From CAWGMT01 sp963823675 (lineage in GTDB: Bacteria > Planctomycetota > Planctomycetia > Isosphaerales > Isosphaeraceae), in the NCBI GenBank assembly GCA_963823675.1, contig CAWGMT010000003.1:1-40860 (forward strand): a DNA stretch of 40,860 bases, written 5' to 3'. The translations under genes and the position numbers were made by a program. The notes under the pieces are model-generated. The model did no database searches. It was given only the letters and a program-made list of their open reading frames with translations, and was not told the origin of the DNA. Below, piece after piece: positions 8,638 through 18,468 of this stretch (positions are counted from its first letter, which is position 1; the number at the start of each line of letters is the position of its first letter).

Positions 8638-11600
8638 TCAATCCGGGTCACCCACCAGCACGAAGGCCGCCCAGAAGTAAGGGTGGTCATAGGGCCGGTT
8701 GCCAGTCAACTTCGGCGACGACGGTGCAGTGCCTGAAGCGGCGCCGCTATCCTTCGCCAGCGGCCGCACCTCACCGCGCTGGAGGGCGGCCAGCTCGCCA
8801 TCGATCTGGTCCACTGTCAAGCTGCGCAGCCATTGCTTCGCCTCCTGCAACGCCTCGGCCTTGGGCATTGGCTTTGACAGCGCAGGGCGCTTGCCCAGCA
8901 GGTTCTGATAGAACCGCGTCATCAAGAGCGACGTGGCCTTGTCATCAACCCTCCAGAGCGACAGACAGACGCTCCGCGCTCCGGACATCAAGAGCGCCTG
9001 GGCGAATCCCACGAAACCCTCGCCGTCGCTTTCCCGCCCCAGAGCCGTCTCGCAGGCGGACAGCGTGACCAGCTCGGCCTTCAGGTCCCAGGTACGCTGG
9101 ATCTCGCGAACTAGCAGACGGCCGTCGAAGACCGATTTGTGGCCCAGGGCCTGTTCGAGCGGGTCGGGCAGGCCGGTCTGCGTCAGAATCACCGCCGAGT
9201 GGGTGGGAATGCCTTCATCAATTACACCGTGGGTTGCCAGGTGAATGAACGCGAACTGCCTGAGTTCGTTCGCGGCGGCCAGGCGGTCGAGCACGGGCTC
9301 ACTTGCGTCGGTCCCGAGCAAAGTGCGCGTAGGCCGATTGTCGGACTTGAAGAGCTGGGCAAGGGCTTCCACCTCGCGGCGCGTGCCGGGTAACGGGGCA
9401 AAGTCTTCGCCACCCGATCGAGCTGCCGCAAGCACCTGGTGCAACTTGCGTCGCTCGGCGATTGCCTCCGGCGCAGGCGCGAATCGATCACGACGCCGAG
9501 CTTGCCGGGAGCCAGATCTCGCTGGGACGACCGGCCATCTCTCCAAACCTCCACGGCGATCGGCTTGTCGCCCTCGGCGACGACTTTGAGGTCCTCCTTC
9601 TTATTCAACTCCACACCGTTGTACGCGACCAACACATCTTCATCCTTTAGTCCGTGGTTCGCAGCGTTCGAGCCGCGGACAACGACGTTGAGCATCAGGC
9701 CATGGTCGGGCAAAAGCTTGGGGTCGCTTGATTTGTCGGGATGTTCGTAGATGGGGTCGCCCAGCGCCAACAGCCCGGCATGGCGGTCGGGCCGGGGCTG
9801 CTCGCGCAGGTACTTGTAAACGGTGGCCGAGGGGGCGTAGCTCACGGTTCGATTGTCATCGTCGGCGAGCAGCACCTCGACCGGAATGCCCGCCATGGCC
9901 GTTGAGGGTAGGACGATCAGCCGCCTGGCTGGCGGCACGGCGTCGGCGGTGGCGCCGAGAGCCTTGGCCAGCGGTTCGAGGCGCTGGGCGCGCAGTTTTT
10001 GGACGAGCGATCGCAGGTCCGCTGAGCCGGACCCAGGCCGGCCTCGCAACTCGTTCCGGACTCGGGTCGCCAGCCCGAAGTCGTCGTTGATCCATAGCCC
10101 ATCCGGGCCCGTCCCGGCGAGCGCGACCCAGGTCGGAATGCCCCGCGACCGGAGAACCACGGCCCAGTGCTCACCATCGGGATCAGCAGCGTTCGGTCCC
10201 ACGGGTGCGATATCGACCCACGCAACCAGAGCGGCATCGGCGGGCAGCGCGGCTTGAATTTCGTTTAGCCTAGCGACCTGGCCTGCTAGCACGCCGTAGT
10301 TCTGAACGAGCTTCGTCTGGAACTCACCCAGGGCGATGCTGGCCAGGTCGCGCTGGCGCTTCAGGTCCTCGAATCGCTTGGCCCGCTCGGCCTGATCGAG
10401 GTCCTTTGGTGTGGATTCCACCAGCTTGTCGAGCCGTTCCAGTGCGGCGGTCAATTCGCCGAGGCGGGTTCGCTCGGCGGGCGCGAGCCGCCGGTCCTGG
10501 CGGGCGGCCAGCTCGTCGAGCAGGCCGCGGCCCAGGTCATCCTCGAGCACTTGCCACGCCTCGGAGGACTGGCCGAGCCGGGCCGTCACCGCGGCCAGGG
10601 CGGGCCGCGCTGACAACCGCGTCCCGGCGCGTTCCAGTCCGGAAAACGCCGCGAAGAGGCGTGCGGCATCCAAGCTTTTCACGGCACTCGTCCATCGGTT
10701 TATTGCCTCCGCGCACTTCCCCTGGGCATCGAGGTTGCACCCTGCGTTGTTGTAGCTGCCGGCAGTCCGGGGGTGGTTGTCGGTGAGCAGGCTGCGGCGG
10801 ATCTCCAGCGCCTTCTCAAACAGCGGCTGGGCCTGGGCGTACTTCCCCTGCGCGTTGAGGTTGTACGCCACGTTGTTGTAGCTTTCGGCAGTGTCAGGGT
10901 GGTTGTCGGTGAGCAGGCTGCGGCGGATCTCCAGTGCCTTCTCGTACAGCGTTTGGGCCTGGGTGTACTTCCCCTGCGCGTTGAGGTTGTACCCCAGGCC
11001 GTTGTAGCTTGCGGCGGTGTCGGGGTGTTCGTCGGTGAGCACGCGGCGGCGGATCTCCAACGCCTTCTCGTACCGCGGCTGGGCCTGGGTGTACTTCCCC
11101 TGGTCGTTGAGGTTGGCGGCTAGTCCCATGTAGCTTGCGGCGGTGTCGGGGTGGTCGTCGGTGAACAGGCGGCGGCGGAGCGCCAGCGCCTTCTCGTACA
11201 GCGGCTGGGCTTGGGCGTGCTTCCCCTGGGCGTTGAGGTTGACCGCCACGTTGTTGTAGATTAAGGCGGTGAGCGGGTGGTCGTCCGTGAGCAGGCGGCG
11301 GTAGATCTCCAGCGCCTTCTCGTACACCGGCTGGGCCGCCGCGTATTTCCCCTGGGCGTTGAGGTTGGCCGCCAGGTTGTTGTAACTGATGGCGGTGTCG
11401 GGGTGTTCGTCGGTGAGCAGGCGGCGGCGGATCTCCAGCGCCTTCTCGTTCTGCGTTTGGGCCTGGGCATACTTCCCCTGAGAGTGGAGATTGAGCGCGA
11501 CGTTGTTATAGCTCAAGGCAGTGTAGGGGTGTTCGTCGGTGAACTGGCGGCGGTAGATCTCCAGCGCCTTCTCGAAGAGCGGCTGGGCCTGGGCGTACTT

Positions 11601-12371
11601 CCCCTGGAGGTTGAGGTTGTACGCCAGGATGCTGTAGCTTGTGGCAGTGTCGGGGTGTTCGCCGGTGAGCAGGCGGCGCTTGATCTCCAGCGCCTTCTCG
11701 CACAGCGGCTGGGCTTGAGCGTACTTCCCCTGGGCGTCGAGGTTTTTCGCTAGGTTACTGTAAGCGGCCGCGGTGTCGGGGTGGTCGTCGGTGAGCAGGC
11801 GGCGGTGAATCTCCAGCGCCTTCTCGTGCAATGGCCGGGCCTGGGCGTACTTCCCCTGTTCGGTGAGGTTTTGCGCGAGGTTGTTGTAGCTTCCGGCGGT
11901 GTCGGGGTGGTCATCGGTGAGCAGGCGGCGGTAAATTTCCAGCGCCTTCTCGAGGAGCGGCTGGGCCTGGGCGCCCTTTCCCTGGACGTAGAGGGTTTCC
12001 GCCTGTTCATTCATGGCGATGGCCGACAAGTAGCCGACCCTATCGTCTGCCGGCATCGGCGCGACCCGCCGCAGCGCCTTGAGGTGCCACTGCACGTTCA
12101 CCGTCTCGAAGTGCTTCCGTCCCTGGACCTTCGCCCGCAAGGCGAGCAGCTCCTGAGTCATCGCAATCGCCTCGTCCCAGCGATCGGCCTTCAGGGCCTT
12201 GTCGATCTGCTCGTCCAGTTGCTTGGCACGTTTCTCATCGTCGCCGGTCAGTTTGATCAGTCCCGGCGCGGTTGGCTTGCCGGCCGGCTGTCCCGGCGTC
12301 TGGCCCGGCGCCGACGACCCGATCGAGAACACAAGCAGCGTGAGCCACAACGCTCTAAGTGTGTTGACCAT
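8638..12371 (-). CDS. Exported TPR-PDZ-CHAT protein, copy 2, with a single-base frameshift
   Basis: About 1244 aa after correction. It has a signal peptide (LRALWLTLLVFSIGSSAPG), then GLIKLTGDDEKRAKQLDEQI as in the other copies, eleven 42-residue TPRs, a coiled linker, a PDZ-like insert (LMLNVVVRG, LKDEDVLVAYNG) and the CHAT catalytic segments IHLATHGVID (His about 1048) and LSACETALG (Cys about 1107). The frame shifts at about 9476-9484, just after GKLGVVIDSR. Adding one base restores APEAIAERRKLHQVL, which aligns with copy 3. Unlike copies 1 and 3, its upstream leader is not conserved and it is divergent from an S1/P1 nuclease relic at 12484. The broken form would lose both catalytic residues. 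Confidence 0.85.
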
Positions 12372-12483
12372 GATGTGCCTTGTGTCGAACCGTCAACCAG
12401 ATTGCCCCGTCAACCTTCAGACATGATAATCAGGCGTTCAACGTCGGTCAAAACGATGAGTTTGGATCACTACTGGAGCGGTT

Positions 12484-12832
12484 ATGTCAGTCGAAAAAAC
12501 ACGCCGGAGTTCGTGGTTCGTCAGCTTGCTTACTCTGCTCGTAATACTTCAAACGGCGACGCCAGCATGGGCCTGGGGCCGCCTCGGCCATCGCGTCATC
12601 GCCCGGCTGGCCGAGAAGCGCCTGACGCCCGAGGCGAAGGCCGCGGTTGCCGCTCTGTTGGAACCGGGCGAGTCGCTGGCAGACGCCTCACTTTGGGCAG
12701 ACAAGAACCGTGGCCGACTGCCCAAGACTGCCCCGTGGCACTTCGTCGATGTTCCATTGGATGAGCCCAAGTACGACGCCAAGTTCAGTGGCGACGTATC
12801 CTCGAAGGGTTGCGTCGTAGCCAAGATCAATG
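12484..12832 (+). pseudogene. 5' fragment of an S1/P1-type nuclease gene
   Basis: The fragment encodes a signal peptide ending in PAWA and a mature start WGRLGHRVIARLAEK. It then has PWHFVDVPLDEPKYD and DVSSKGCVV.KIN, closely matching the paralogue at 16275. After codon 116 (KIN) similarity ends abruptly, and the remaining frame to 13059 is unrelated sequence containing another small gene's start. The metal ligands in the C-terminal two thirds are absent, so it cannot make an active nuclease. It is divergent from CHAT copy 2 across a 112-bp gap. Confidence 0.8.
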
Positions 12833-12964
12833 GCGCTTCGCGTGGTCAAGCTTGGTTTTCGGTTTTCGCTCGGTGCGGAATGAAGAATTACGTGTGGTGT
12901 CCCCGACTCTGTCCCCCGAACTCCGGCTTTCCGGTAAAATGCCCTGCATCTAAGGAGGATCGCT

Positions 12965-13241
12965 GTGCCCGAGACGTCCGCCCTATCTGGATCGGCCGCC
13001 GCCGTGCTGCGGTTCCGCGTCGCTGCTGCGCCGTCGGCTGGCTGGTGATCGGGAGGTGACGGACGCCAATCGGCCACTCTATCGCGAGCTGGCGGCGGCG
13101 CGGATCATGGATCCGACCTCGACGCGGGTGGGCGGCCCGGAGTCGGCGTTCCATTTCACCCGCGCGAGCTGGGAGCGTTGGGAGGAACGGGTCAAAGTAG
13201 CGCGAGCAGCCCGAAGAGCAAGTCGCGCGCTGGGTCGATAG
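12965..13241 (+). pseudogene. Small unidentified gene with strong SD, apparently frameshifted
   Basis: GTG 12965 follows a near-perfect Shine-Dalgarno (AAGGAGG ending at 12958). The first frame reads MPETSALSGSAAAVLRFR and soon stops. In another frame the protein-like text continues: LLRRRLAGDREVTDANRPLY, then ARIMDPTS and FHFTRASWERWEERVK, to 13241. One indel near 13018-13024 would join them into a protein of about 90 aa. I do not recognise a defined family; the FxFTxxxWERxEE ending resembles small planctomycete hypotheticals I have seen. It sits directly after the truncated nuclease, at the point where homology between the two nuclease copies ends. Confidence 0.45.
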
Positions 13242-13461
13242 GATGCACCACGGTCACCATCTCCGGTTTGAAATGTCTCAGATCATCGGCCGAACGAGGC
13301 CCCATCCCATGATCACAGAGCGAACCACCGAACGTGCATGCTGCGATTATAACGATGGAGCGGCGGGATCTCTCGGATCGTTGCACCCTCGATTGGTTTG
13401 GTCGTATAGGACATCATGGAATGTCAAAGCCAATAGGACCGACCAGCCGGAGCCTACGCTC

Positions 13462-14676
13462 ATGGGAATACTTGACCGACTCCTCGGCAAACCCAGCATC
13501 GCTGAGTTCGCAGCGCAGATGATTCAGGCTTTCCGCGAAGCAGGCGCCAAGACCGACCTGCGCTTCGACGCCTCCGAAAACCGCATCGTTCGGAATGACC
13601 CCGACTCCCCGTGGGTCGGTAACCTTGACAACATGTACCAAACATACCTGAAACAGCCACGCTCCCGCCGCGCCGAGTACGTCCGCAGTGTTGCCCGAGG
13701 TCTTGTAACTTCCAGAAAGGGGCTTCCTGAAGAATTCGATCTGGCGCGTGCTGATCTCAGGCCCAGACTTTGGCTTCGAGCGGCTTTCGAGCAAATGCGA
13801 TTGAATGCTGCGATTGAAGGTGCTTCAGTCGCACCGAAGGCCCCGCCCTACGAAGCGCTAGGCGAGCATCTGATTGCCACGCTTGTCTATGACTGGCCCG
13901 AAGCGGTGCAATCCATCGACAACGACAATCTGACAGCATGGGGCGTGACGTTCTACGAGGCCATGGAAGTCGCTCGTGAGAACCTGGAAGAAGCCACCGT
14001 TTCATACGCTAAGATCGGCGACGGCTTCTATTCGTTTATCTCCGGAGACAGCTACGATGCATCCTGGATAACGCTATTGGAACGTTCCCGGCAGTTGGAA
14101 GTGAATGGGAAGCCGGTCGCAATGGTCCCGAACCGCGACGAGTTGCTAGTCACGGGCTCGGACGATGACGGCGGACTGACGATCATGGCCACGTTGGCAG
14201 AGAAGGGGCTGGAGAAACCTTACCCCCTAAGCGGTGTCCCGCTGATCTTCGAGGACGGCGAGTGGCAGGACTGGCTGCCGCCCGAAGGCCACGCCTTCCA
14301 CCGCGCGTTCACGCAGATGGCGATCAACTGGATTGGCCCCCTGTACCACGAGCAAGCGAAGCTGCTGAACGCCGTTCACGAGAAACAGGGGATTGACATT
14401 TTCGTCGCCAGTTACTCGGCGATCGAGAAGAAGGAAGGCGAGCTATTGACTTTTTCCGAGTGGCCCAAAGGCGTTGATACTCTGCTGCCGGTCACACAGA
14501 CGGTTGTCTTCCTGAAGGGCAATTGTTTCGACCCTGTCTTCGCCGACTGGTCGCGTGTAATCGAGACCGTCGGCGACTTGATGGAGCAGACGGAGGATTA
14601 CCCGCGACGATATCGTGTGCGAGAGTTTCCCGATGAAACGGCGATTGACGCGATCGGCTCAACTGAGCTGGCTTAG
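13462..14676 (+). CDS. DUF1444-like (YtpQ-type) protein, intact copy
   Basis: A 404-aa soluble protein with no signal peptide. It starts MGILDRLLGKPS and has FDASENRIVRNDPDSPWV near residue 35. The central MVPNRDELLVTGSDDDGGL resembles the PxxRDxLxVTGS core of DUF1444/YtpQ proteins. The C-terminus has VFADWSRVIETVGDLMEQTEDYPRRYRVREFP. The biochemical function of the family is unknown to me. ATG 13462 was chosen over the upstream in-frame start because the paralogue at 2244 begins at the same residue. It converges with the small gene at 14696, 19 bp away, and the pair is duplicated (decayed) at 2244-4620. The family assignment rests on motif memory only. Confidence 0.65.
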   Translation: MGILDRLLGKPSIAEFAAQMIQAFREAGAKTDLRFDASENRIVRNDPDSPWVGNLDNMYQTYLKQPRSRRAEYVRSVARGLVTSRKGLPEEFDLARADLRPRLWLRAAFEQMRLNAAIEGASVAPKAPPYEALGEHLIATLVYDWPEAVQSIDNDNLTAWGVTFYEAMEVARENLEEATVSYAKIGDGFYSFISGDSYDASWITLLERSRQLEVNGKPVAMVPNRDELLVTGSDDDGGLTIMATLAEKGLEKPYPLSGVPLIFEDGEWQDWLPPEGHAFHRAFTQMAINWIGPLYHEQAKLLNAVHEKQGIDIFVASYSAIEKKEGELLTFSEWPKGVDTLLPVTQTVVFLKGNCFDPVFADWSRVIETVGDLMEQTEDYPRRYRVREFPDETAIDAIGSTELA

Positions 14677-14695
14677 TCGGGGCAAAGCGCGGTGG

Positions 14696-14923
14696 TCACG
14701 ATTCCCACGGTATTGGGTCCATGACAACTTGCCCATCCTGATGATGGATCAGCTTGCCCCATGCACGGGCTGTAACCTTCTTGCCGGGGAACGGGTCGAG
14801 GGAATGCTCGTCCACGTCGTAGCGACGTGGACCATGGTCTCTCGCGAACGACGTGAGAGCCTCGAGCGAGTCAACTATATCGCCGACGTCTTGGGCTTTG
14901 GAGATGCGAGAACGACGGGTCAT
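14696..14923 (-). CDS. Small conserved protein (75 aa) convergent with the DUF1444-like gene
   Basis: The protein reads MTRRSRISKAQDVGDIVDSL and onward to FDPFPGK-type text (DVDEHSLDPFPGKKVTARAW), ending GQVVMDPIPWES. It is acidic to neutral with no membrane segment. ATG 14923 is preferred over the upstream in-frame start because the paralogue at 4620 starts at the equivalent position. Its location and duplication together with the DUF1444-like gene suggest a functional partner, but no family is recognised. Confidence 0.65.
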   Translation of the reverse strand: MTRRSRISKAQDVGDIVDSLEALTSFARDHGPRRYDVDEHSLDPFPGKKVTARAWGKLIHHQDGQVVMDPIPWES

Positions 14924-15040
14924 GGTGTCAACGAGGATTGTGGAAACCACCGCCGCAGGGCGATGCCCTTGCTACGACGGGTCCTGCCTGAATTTGCTTG
15001 AATGGCCCTGTCAATCGCGACCATTCCGAATTCCCCTTTT

Positions 15041-16033
15041 CTAACGATCGCCGAGATGCCTGAATTTCAGGTACGTTCGCTCGGTCCCGGGCCCTGCCGC
15101 GAACGAGTCGGGCCGCTTGAAGTTGGGGTCGAAGTCGAGGCGGACCCAGTAGCAGATTTTGAGGAATTCGCCCTCGAAGTCATAGATGCCGAGAAGCTCG
15201 AAGGGTCTGCCACCCGTAACGCTGAAGTCGAACAACTTCCGTTCGCCGCCGGCACTGAGCGAGAACGACCCGTTTTGACTGAATTCGTCGGCTGCTGGAT
15301 CGACCAAGCGGTAGATCGTCAGGTGTGTGCCCTTGAACTCCCAGACCGGGGTCCTGGAAAGGGCTTTTTTCTTCGTTACGTAGTTGACGGATTCGACCAC
15401 CTGCCAACGTCCTTGGATCCGCTCTTGGTCGGATCGAGGGGCGGTCTTGCCGGTCGGCTCGATCGTCGCGTTCCGGCGTATTGCCACCAATCCAGCCACG
15501 ACGATCACCATCAGAAAAGTCAACCCCCCCGCGATCAAAAGGCGGCCGTGCGGCCACGAGGGCGCGGGAGTGATCACGGGTGGGGCTGGGGGCTCCGCCG
15601 CATTGCCACGATGCTCGCCGAGCAGCGTCTTTACCGACCTGGCGAGGAGATCGAACTGTCGCTCCAACGGCGGCGTGAAGCCGTCGAGCCAGTGCGTGTT
15701 GCTGAGGGCGTACTCCATCGCGCCGGCCGGGCTGACATCTTCGACCCGAAATGGCAGGACGATCAGTCCCTTGCCAATCGCCCGCTCGACTTCGCGTCGC
15801 ACCTGAGCGGACTGGTTGGCATGCGCCGAGAAGATCACCACCATGATCTTGCTGGCGTCCATGCCGCTGATAATCGCGGCGCCCCACTCGGTGCCCGGTG
15901 TTATGTCTCGCGGCGCTACCCAGCACCGGACCCGATGCTTCTCCAGCACGGCACAAGCGGCGTCGGCCCATTTCTTGTCCTTCGACGAGTAACTGATGAA
16001 GACTTCGTGCGTCGGCTGTGATTCGTCACCCAT
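15041..16033 (-). CDS. TIR domain - transmembrane - TIGR03067-like protein
   Basis: A 330-aa protein in three parts. Residues 8-135 form a TIR domain: EVFISYSSKDKKWADAAC, then RCWVAPRDITPGTEW, IMVVIFSAHANQS and VRREVERAIGKG, with E81 or E83 as candidate catalytic Glu. A proline-rich linker leads to one membrane helix (about 164-185, LLIAGGLTFLMVIVVAGLV). The C-terminal 130 residues start IQGRWQVVESV and resemble the lipocalin-like TIGR03067 domain common in planctomycetes. The topology implies a cytoplasmic TIR and an external sensor-like domain. Bacterial TIRs often act as NAD-consuming or signalling enzymes in defence; this role is inferred. I chose ATG 16033 next to a GGGGGTGA stretch; an in-frame upstream start at 16099 is possible. 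Confidence 0.8.
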   Translation of the reverse strand: MGDESQPTHEVFISYSSKDKKWADAACAVLEKHRVRCWVAPRDITPGTEWGAAIISGMDASKIMVVIFSAHANQSAQVRREVERAIGKGLIVLPFRVEDVSPAGAMEYALSNTHWLDGFTPPLERQFDLLARSVKTLLGEHRGNAAEPPAPPVITPAPSWPHGRLLIAGGLTFLMVIVVAGLVAIRRNATIEPTGKTAPRSDQERIQGRWQVVESVNYVTKKKALSRTPVWEFKGTHLTIYRLVDPAADEFSQNGSFSLSAGGERKLFDFSVTGGRPFELLGIYDFEGEFLKICYWVRLDFDPNFKRPDSFAAGPGTERTYLKFRHLGDR

Positions 16034-16274
16034 TTCACCCCCATGAGCAACTGTGCGGTCCTCTACCGCCTCAGAGCCTTCGCCCTTGGCTCGGCCCACT
16101 ACAACGCCGGATCAGGCGTCGAACGCCTCTTCGCCCGCACATCGGTGAGACCATCAAACTCATCTTTGCCGTCTCAACCTTCCAACCGTCGTCGGTCGGA
16201 TTGACCCCTTCGGCTCGCCCCATGATAATCGCCCGTCCATCGGAAAACATCAACCAAGAGCCCAGGAGCGCATT

Positions 16275-17118
16275 ATGCCGGGACGAACGCCCCGCAGTTC
16301 ATGGTCCGTTATCGGCCTGACCCTCTTACTCGTCCTCCAGACCGCAATGCCCGCCTGGGCATGGGGACGCCTTGGGCATCGTGTGATCGCCCGGCTTGCC
16401 GAAAAGCACATGACGCCCGAGGCGAAGGCCGCGGTTGCTGCTCTGCTGGAGCCGGGTGAGTCGATGGCGGACGCTTCACTCTCGGCGGACGAGAACCGCA
16501 GGCGTCTGCCGAAGACCGCGCCCTGGCACTATGTGGACGTGCCGCTCGATGAGCCCAAGTACGACTCCAAGTTCAGCGGCGACGTTTCCTCGAAGGGTTG
16601 CGTTGTTGACAAGATCAACGAGTTCCGGTTGGTCGTGAAGGACAAGAGCAAGACGATCGAGGAGCGTCGTTTCGCGCTGCGGTTCCTGCTGCATTGCATC
16701 GAGGATCTCCACCAGCCCTGCCACGTGGGCGACAATCACGACAAGGGTGGGAACCGGACCCAGGTTCGCTGGTTCAATCGGGGCTCGAACATGCATCGTG
16801 TCTGGTATTCCGGCATACTCGAACGAGCCGGCAAGACTGAGGAGTTTTGGCTGGCCGATCTCAGCCAACTGGACACTGCCGAGAACCGCGCCATGCGGAT
16901 GGCCGGGACAGACAGTCGAGGACTGGGCGACTGAATCATTACTGGCGGCGCGGGAAGCCTACCTAATTCCGGGCACGGACAAGCGGCTCAAGTCCGGACA
17001 GAAGCTCGGTGATGAGTATCAGGCCAAGCATCTACCGGCCGTGCGCCGGCGATTGTGTCAAGCAGGATTGCGATTGGCATGGGTACTCAACGAGGCTTTT
17101 GAAGGAGTGGCTCGTTAA
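16275..17118 (+). CDS. S1/P1-type nuclease, with frameshift and an altered metal ligand
   Basis: A zinc-dependent single-strand nuclease family member, about 280 aa after correction. The signal peptide ends ...PAWA, leaving the conserved Trp (W30) at the mature N-terminus. Family ligands are visible as H35, D72, H85 (PWHYVDVP), H140, D144, H150 (FLLHCIEDLHQPCHVGD) and H174 (NMHRVW). The final Asp of the HxxWD motif is Tyr178 here, one base away from Asp. A GGG run at 16905-16907 carries one G too many; removing it gives GQTVEDWATES and runs to the stop at 17118 (LRLAWVLNEAF). SD AGGAG at 16263 supports ATG 16275. A truncated paralogue is at 12484. Activity is doubtful. Confidence 0.8.
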
Positions 17119-17151
17119 GCGATTGCAGGCGGCTGGCCCATAAACGCGGTC

Positions 17152-17446
17152 TTACTTCCTGAGTCTTCGCACCATGGTTTCCATCAGTGAGCCGAAGTCA
17201 TATCCGGCTCGCTCGGGTATCCTTAGCTTCTCAAGCACGGAAGCAAGCGATGCGGAGTTGACAACGACTACCGACTTTGACGCGCTTGCATTCTGCCACA
17301 ATAGTAAAAATATGTTGGTTGTGCTGAATAATCAGGTCGGCGAACCCTGCCTCATTTGTTTCCGGGTGCCTCCACGGAAATTCTCTAGCGGCAACCTCCC
17401 AGCCGTGGTCGGCAAATGTGTGGTCGATTTCCCACTCCACTCCCAT
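17152..17446 (-). pseudogene. PD-(D/E)XK-like nuclease fragment, frameshifted
   Basis: From ATG 17446 the frame reads MGVEWEIDHTFADHGWEVAA, then PWRHPETNEAGFADLIIQH and FTIVAECKRVK. The spaced Asp and the E-C-K motif look like a restriction-endonuclease-fold core. After CKRVK the frame ends quickly, but a neighbouring frame stays open as SVVVNSASLASVLEKL...METMVRRLRK to a stop at 17152, suggesting one indel near 17295-17300. Upstream of 17446 the same frame reads LRHETLVKILNSSGFPFQ without a start, so the 5' end may also be lost. It converges with the S1/P1 nuclease. The fold assignment is by motif only. Confidence 0.45.
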
Positions 17447-17598
17447 TTGGAAAGGAAAACCGGAGCTGTTCAGGATCTTGACGAGCGTCTCATGTCTTAG
17501 ATCGGGCCGTACGGCTCAAGAGTCGAGGAGTCACTGGCGCGTGAGTTCGTTCGCAGAGTCCACTGGACCGACCCCCTGTCCGCCGCTAGTATGTGGAC

Positions 17599-18006
17599 AT
17601 GCGTATCCTAGTCACTGGCGACCGATTCCGGACCTGTCCGAAACTGGCCATGTCGATCCTGCGCCGCTTGGTTGCTCGATACAGTCCTGGCATCACGATC
17701 ATCCACGGCGGCGCTCCAGGCGTAGAGAACTCTTTCGCCTCAGCTTGTAGGGAACTGGGTATCAGTGCCGAACCACACCTTGCCGACTGGAAGGGGCTCG
17801 GCAACATCGCGGGTCCTGTCCGGAACAAGGAGATGGTGGATTCCGGGGCCGATCTTTGCATCGCACTTCATCGCTCAATCGCGAGGAGCAAGGGAACGAA
17901 GAACTGCATCCTGCACGCGCTGAACGCGGGTATTCCCACCTATCTGATTGAAGATGAGCGAGGCGTCCCGAAGCGGCTTAGAGGGGACGACGCGAGGCTC
18001 GGCTGA
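17599..18006 (+). CDS. DUF2493 (SLOG superfamily, YspA-like) protein
   Basis: A compact 135-aa Rossmann-like protein. Features are MRILVTGDR at the N-terminus, ITIIHGGAPGVENSFA (nucleotide-binding glycine turn), PHLADWKGLGNIAGPVRN, and SKGTKNCILHALNAGIPTYL. This order is characteristic of DUF2493, a SLOG family thought to bind nucleotide-derived ligands, often near defence or phage genes. ATG 17599 fits the family N-terminus; GTG 17593 is an in-frame alternative adding two residues. Ligand and role are not evident from the sequence. Confidence 0.85.
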   Translation: MRILVTGDRFRTCPKLAMSILRRLVARYSPGITIIHGGAPGVENSFASACRELGISAEPHLADWKGLGNIAGPVRNKEMVDSGADLCIALHRSIARSKGTKNCILHALNAGIPTYLIEDERGVPKRLRGDDARLG

Positions 18007-18022
18007 CATGTGTCCGTTACGA

Positions 18023-18295
18023 TTACTTCCGCTCTGCCGGAGACCCCCAATCGTCCCACTGGTTGGCGGTGGAGTAACGCCTCCAACAACGGCCGGTAGC
18101 CGTGTCGGTCAGGAAGGCGAAATTCTCGAATTCCCCTTGAGTCGGTACTGTGAGTTGATACCTCCAGACCGCAAGCTCTTGGCCCACGGGTTGCGGCGCC
18201 GGCGGCTGCGCGGAAGACGGCCGATTCAGAGCGCTGGCGGCGATGTAGCCGACCACCAGTGCCAAGCACACGACGATGATTTGTGACGTTTTCAT
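18023..18295 (-). CDS. Small exported or membrane-anchored hypothetical protein (90 aa)
   Basis: One N-terminal hydrophobic helix (IIVVCLALVVGYIAASAL) is followed by a Pro/Gln-rich spacer (SSAQPPAPQP). The soluble tail contains ELAVWRYQLTVPTQG, FAFLTDTATGRCWRRYS and QWDDWGSPAERK. The LTDTATGRCWRR pattern recalls small planctomycete and bacterial secreted proteins of unknown function. It converges with the SLOG gene (17 bp between stops). Confidence 0.55.
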   Translation of the reverse strand: MKTSQIIVVCLALVVGYIAASALNRPSSAQPPAPQPVGQELAVWRYQLTVPTQGEFENFAFLTDTATGRCWRRYSTANQWDDWGSPAERK

Positions 18296-18468
18296 GAGAG
18301 ATCTCAGCTTTCGGCTTCAGAAGGAACAGCGACTCCAACTTCCGATCGACCCGAACTTGGTGGACCAAACCACCGAGCATTGACTCTAATCATAAACCGA
18401 AATCGGAACCGGAAGAGTTCGGTGTGCGCCCGCATCTTGCCAGCAACACTAGACCGACCAGGAGCACA

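Noticed and set aside
8349..9068. Plus-strand frame across the spacer between CHAT copies and the copy 2 3' end
   Set aside because: It has no ribosome site and overlaps the conserved CHAT end in the opposite strand.
12261..12480. Possible regulatory sites between CHAT copy 2 and the nuclease relic
   Set aside because: I saw no clear operator, terminator or promoter pattern in this short divergent spacer.
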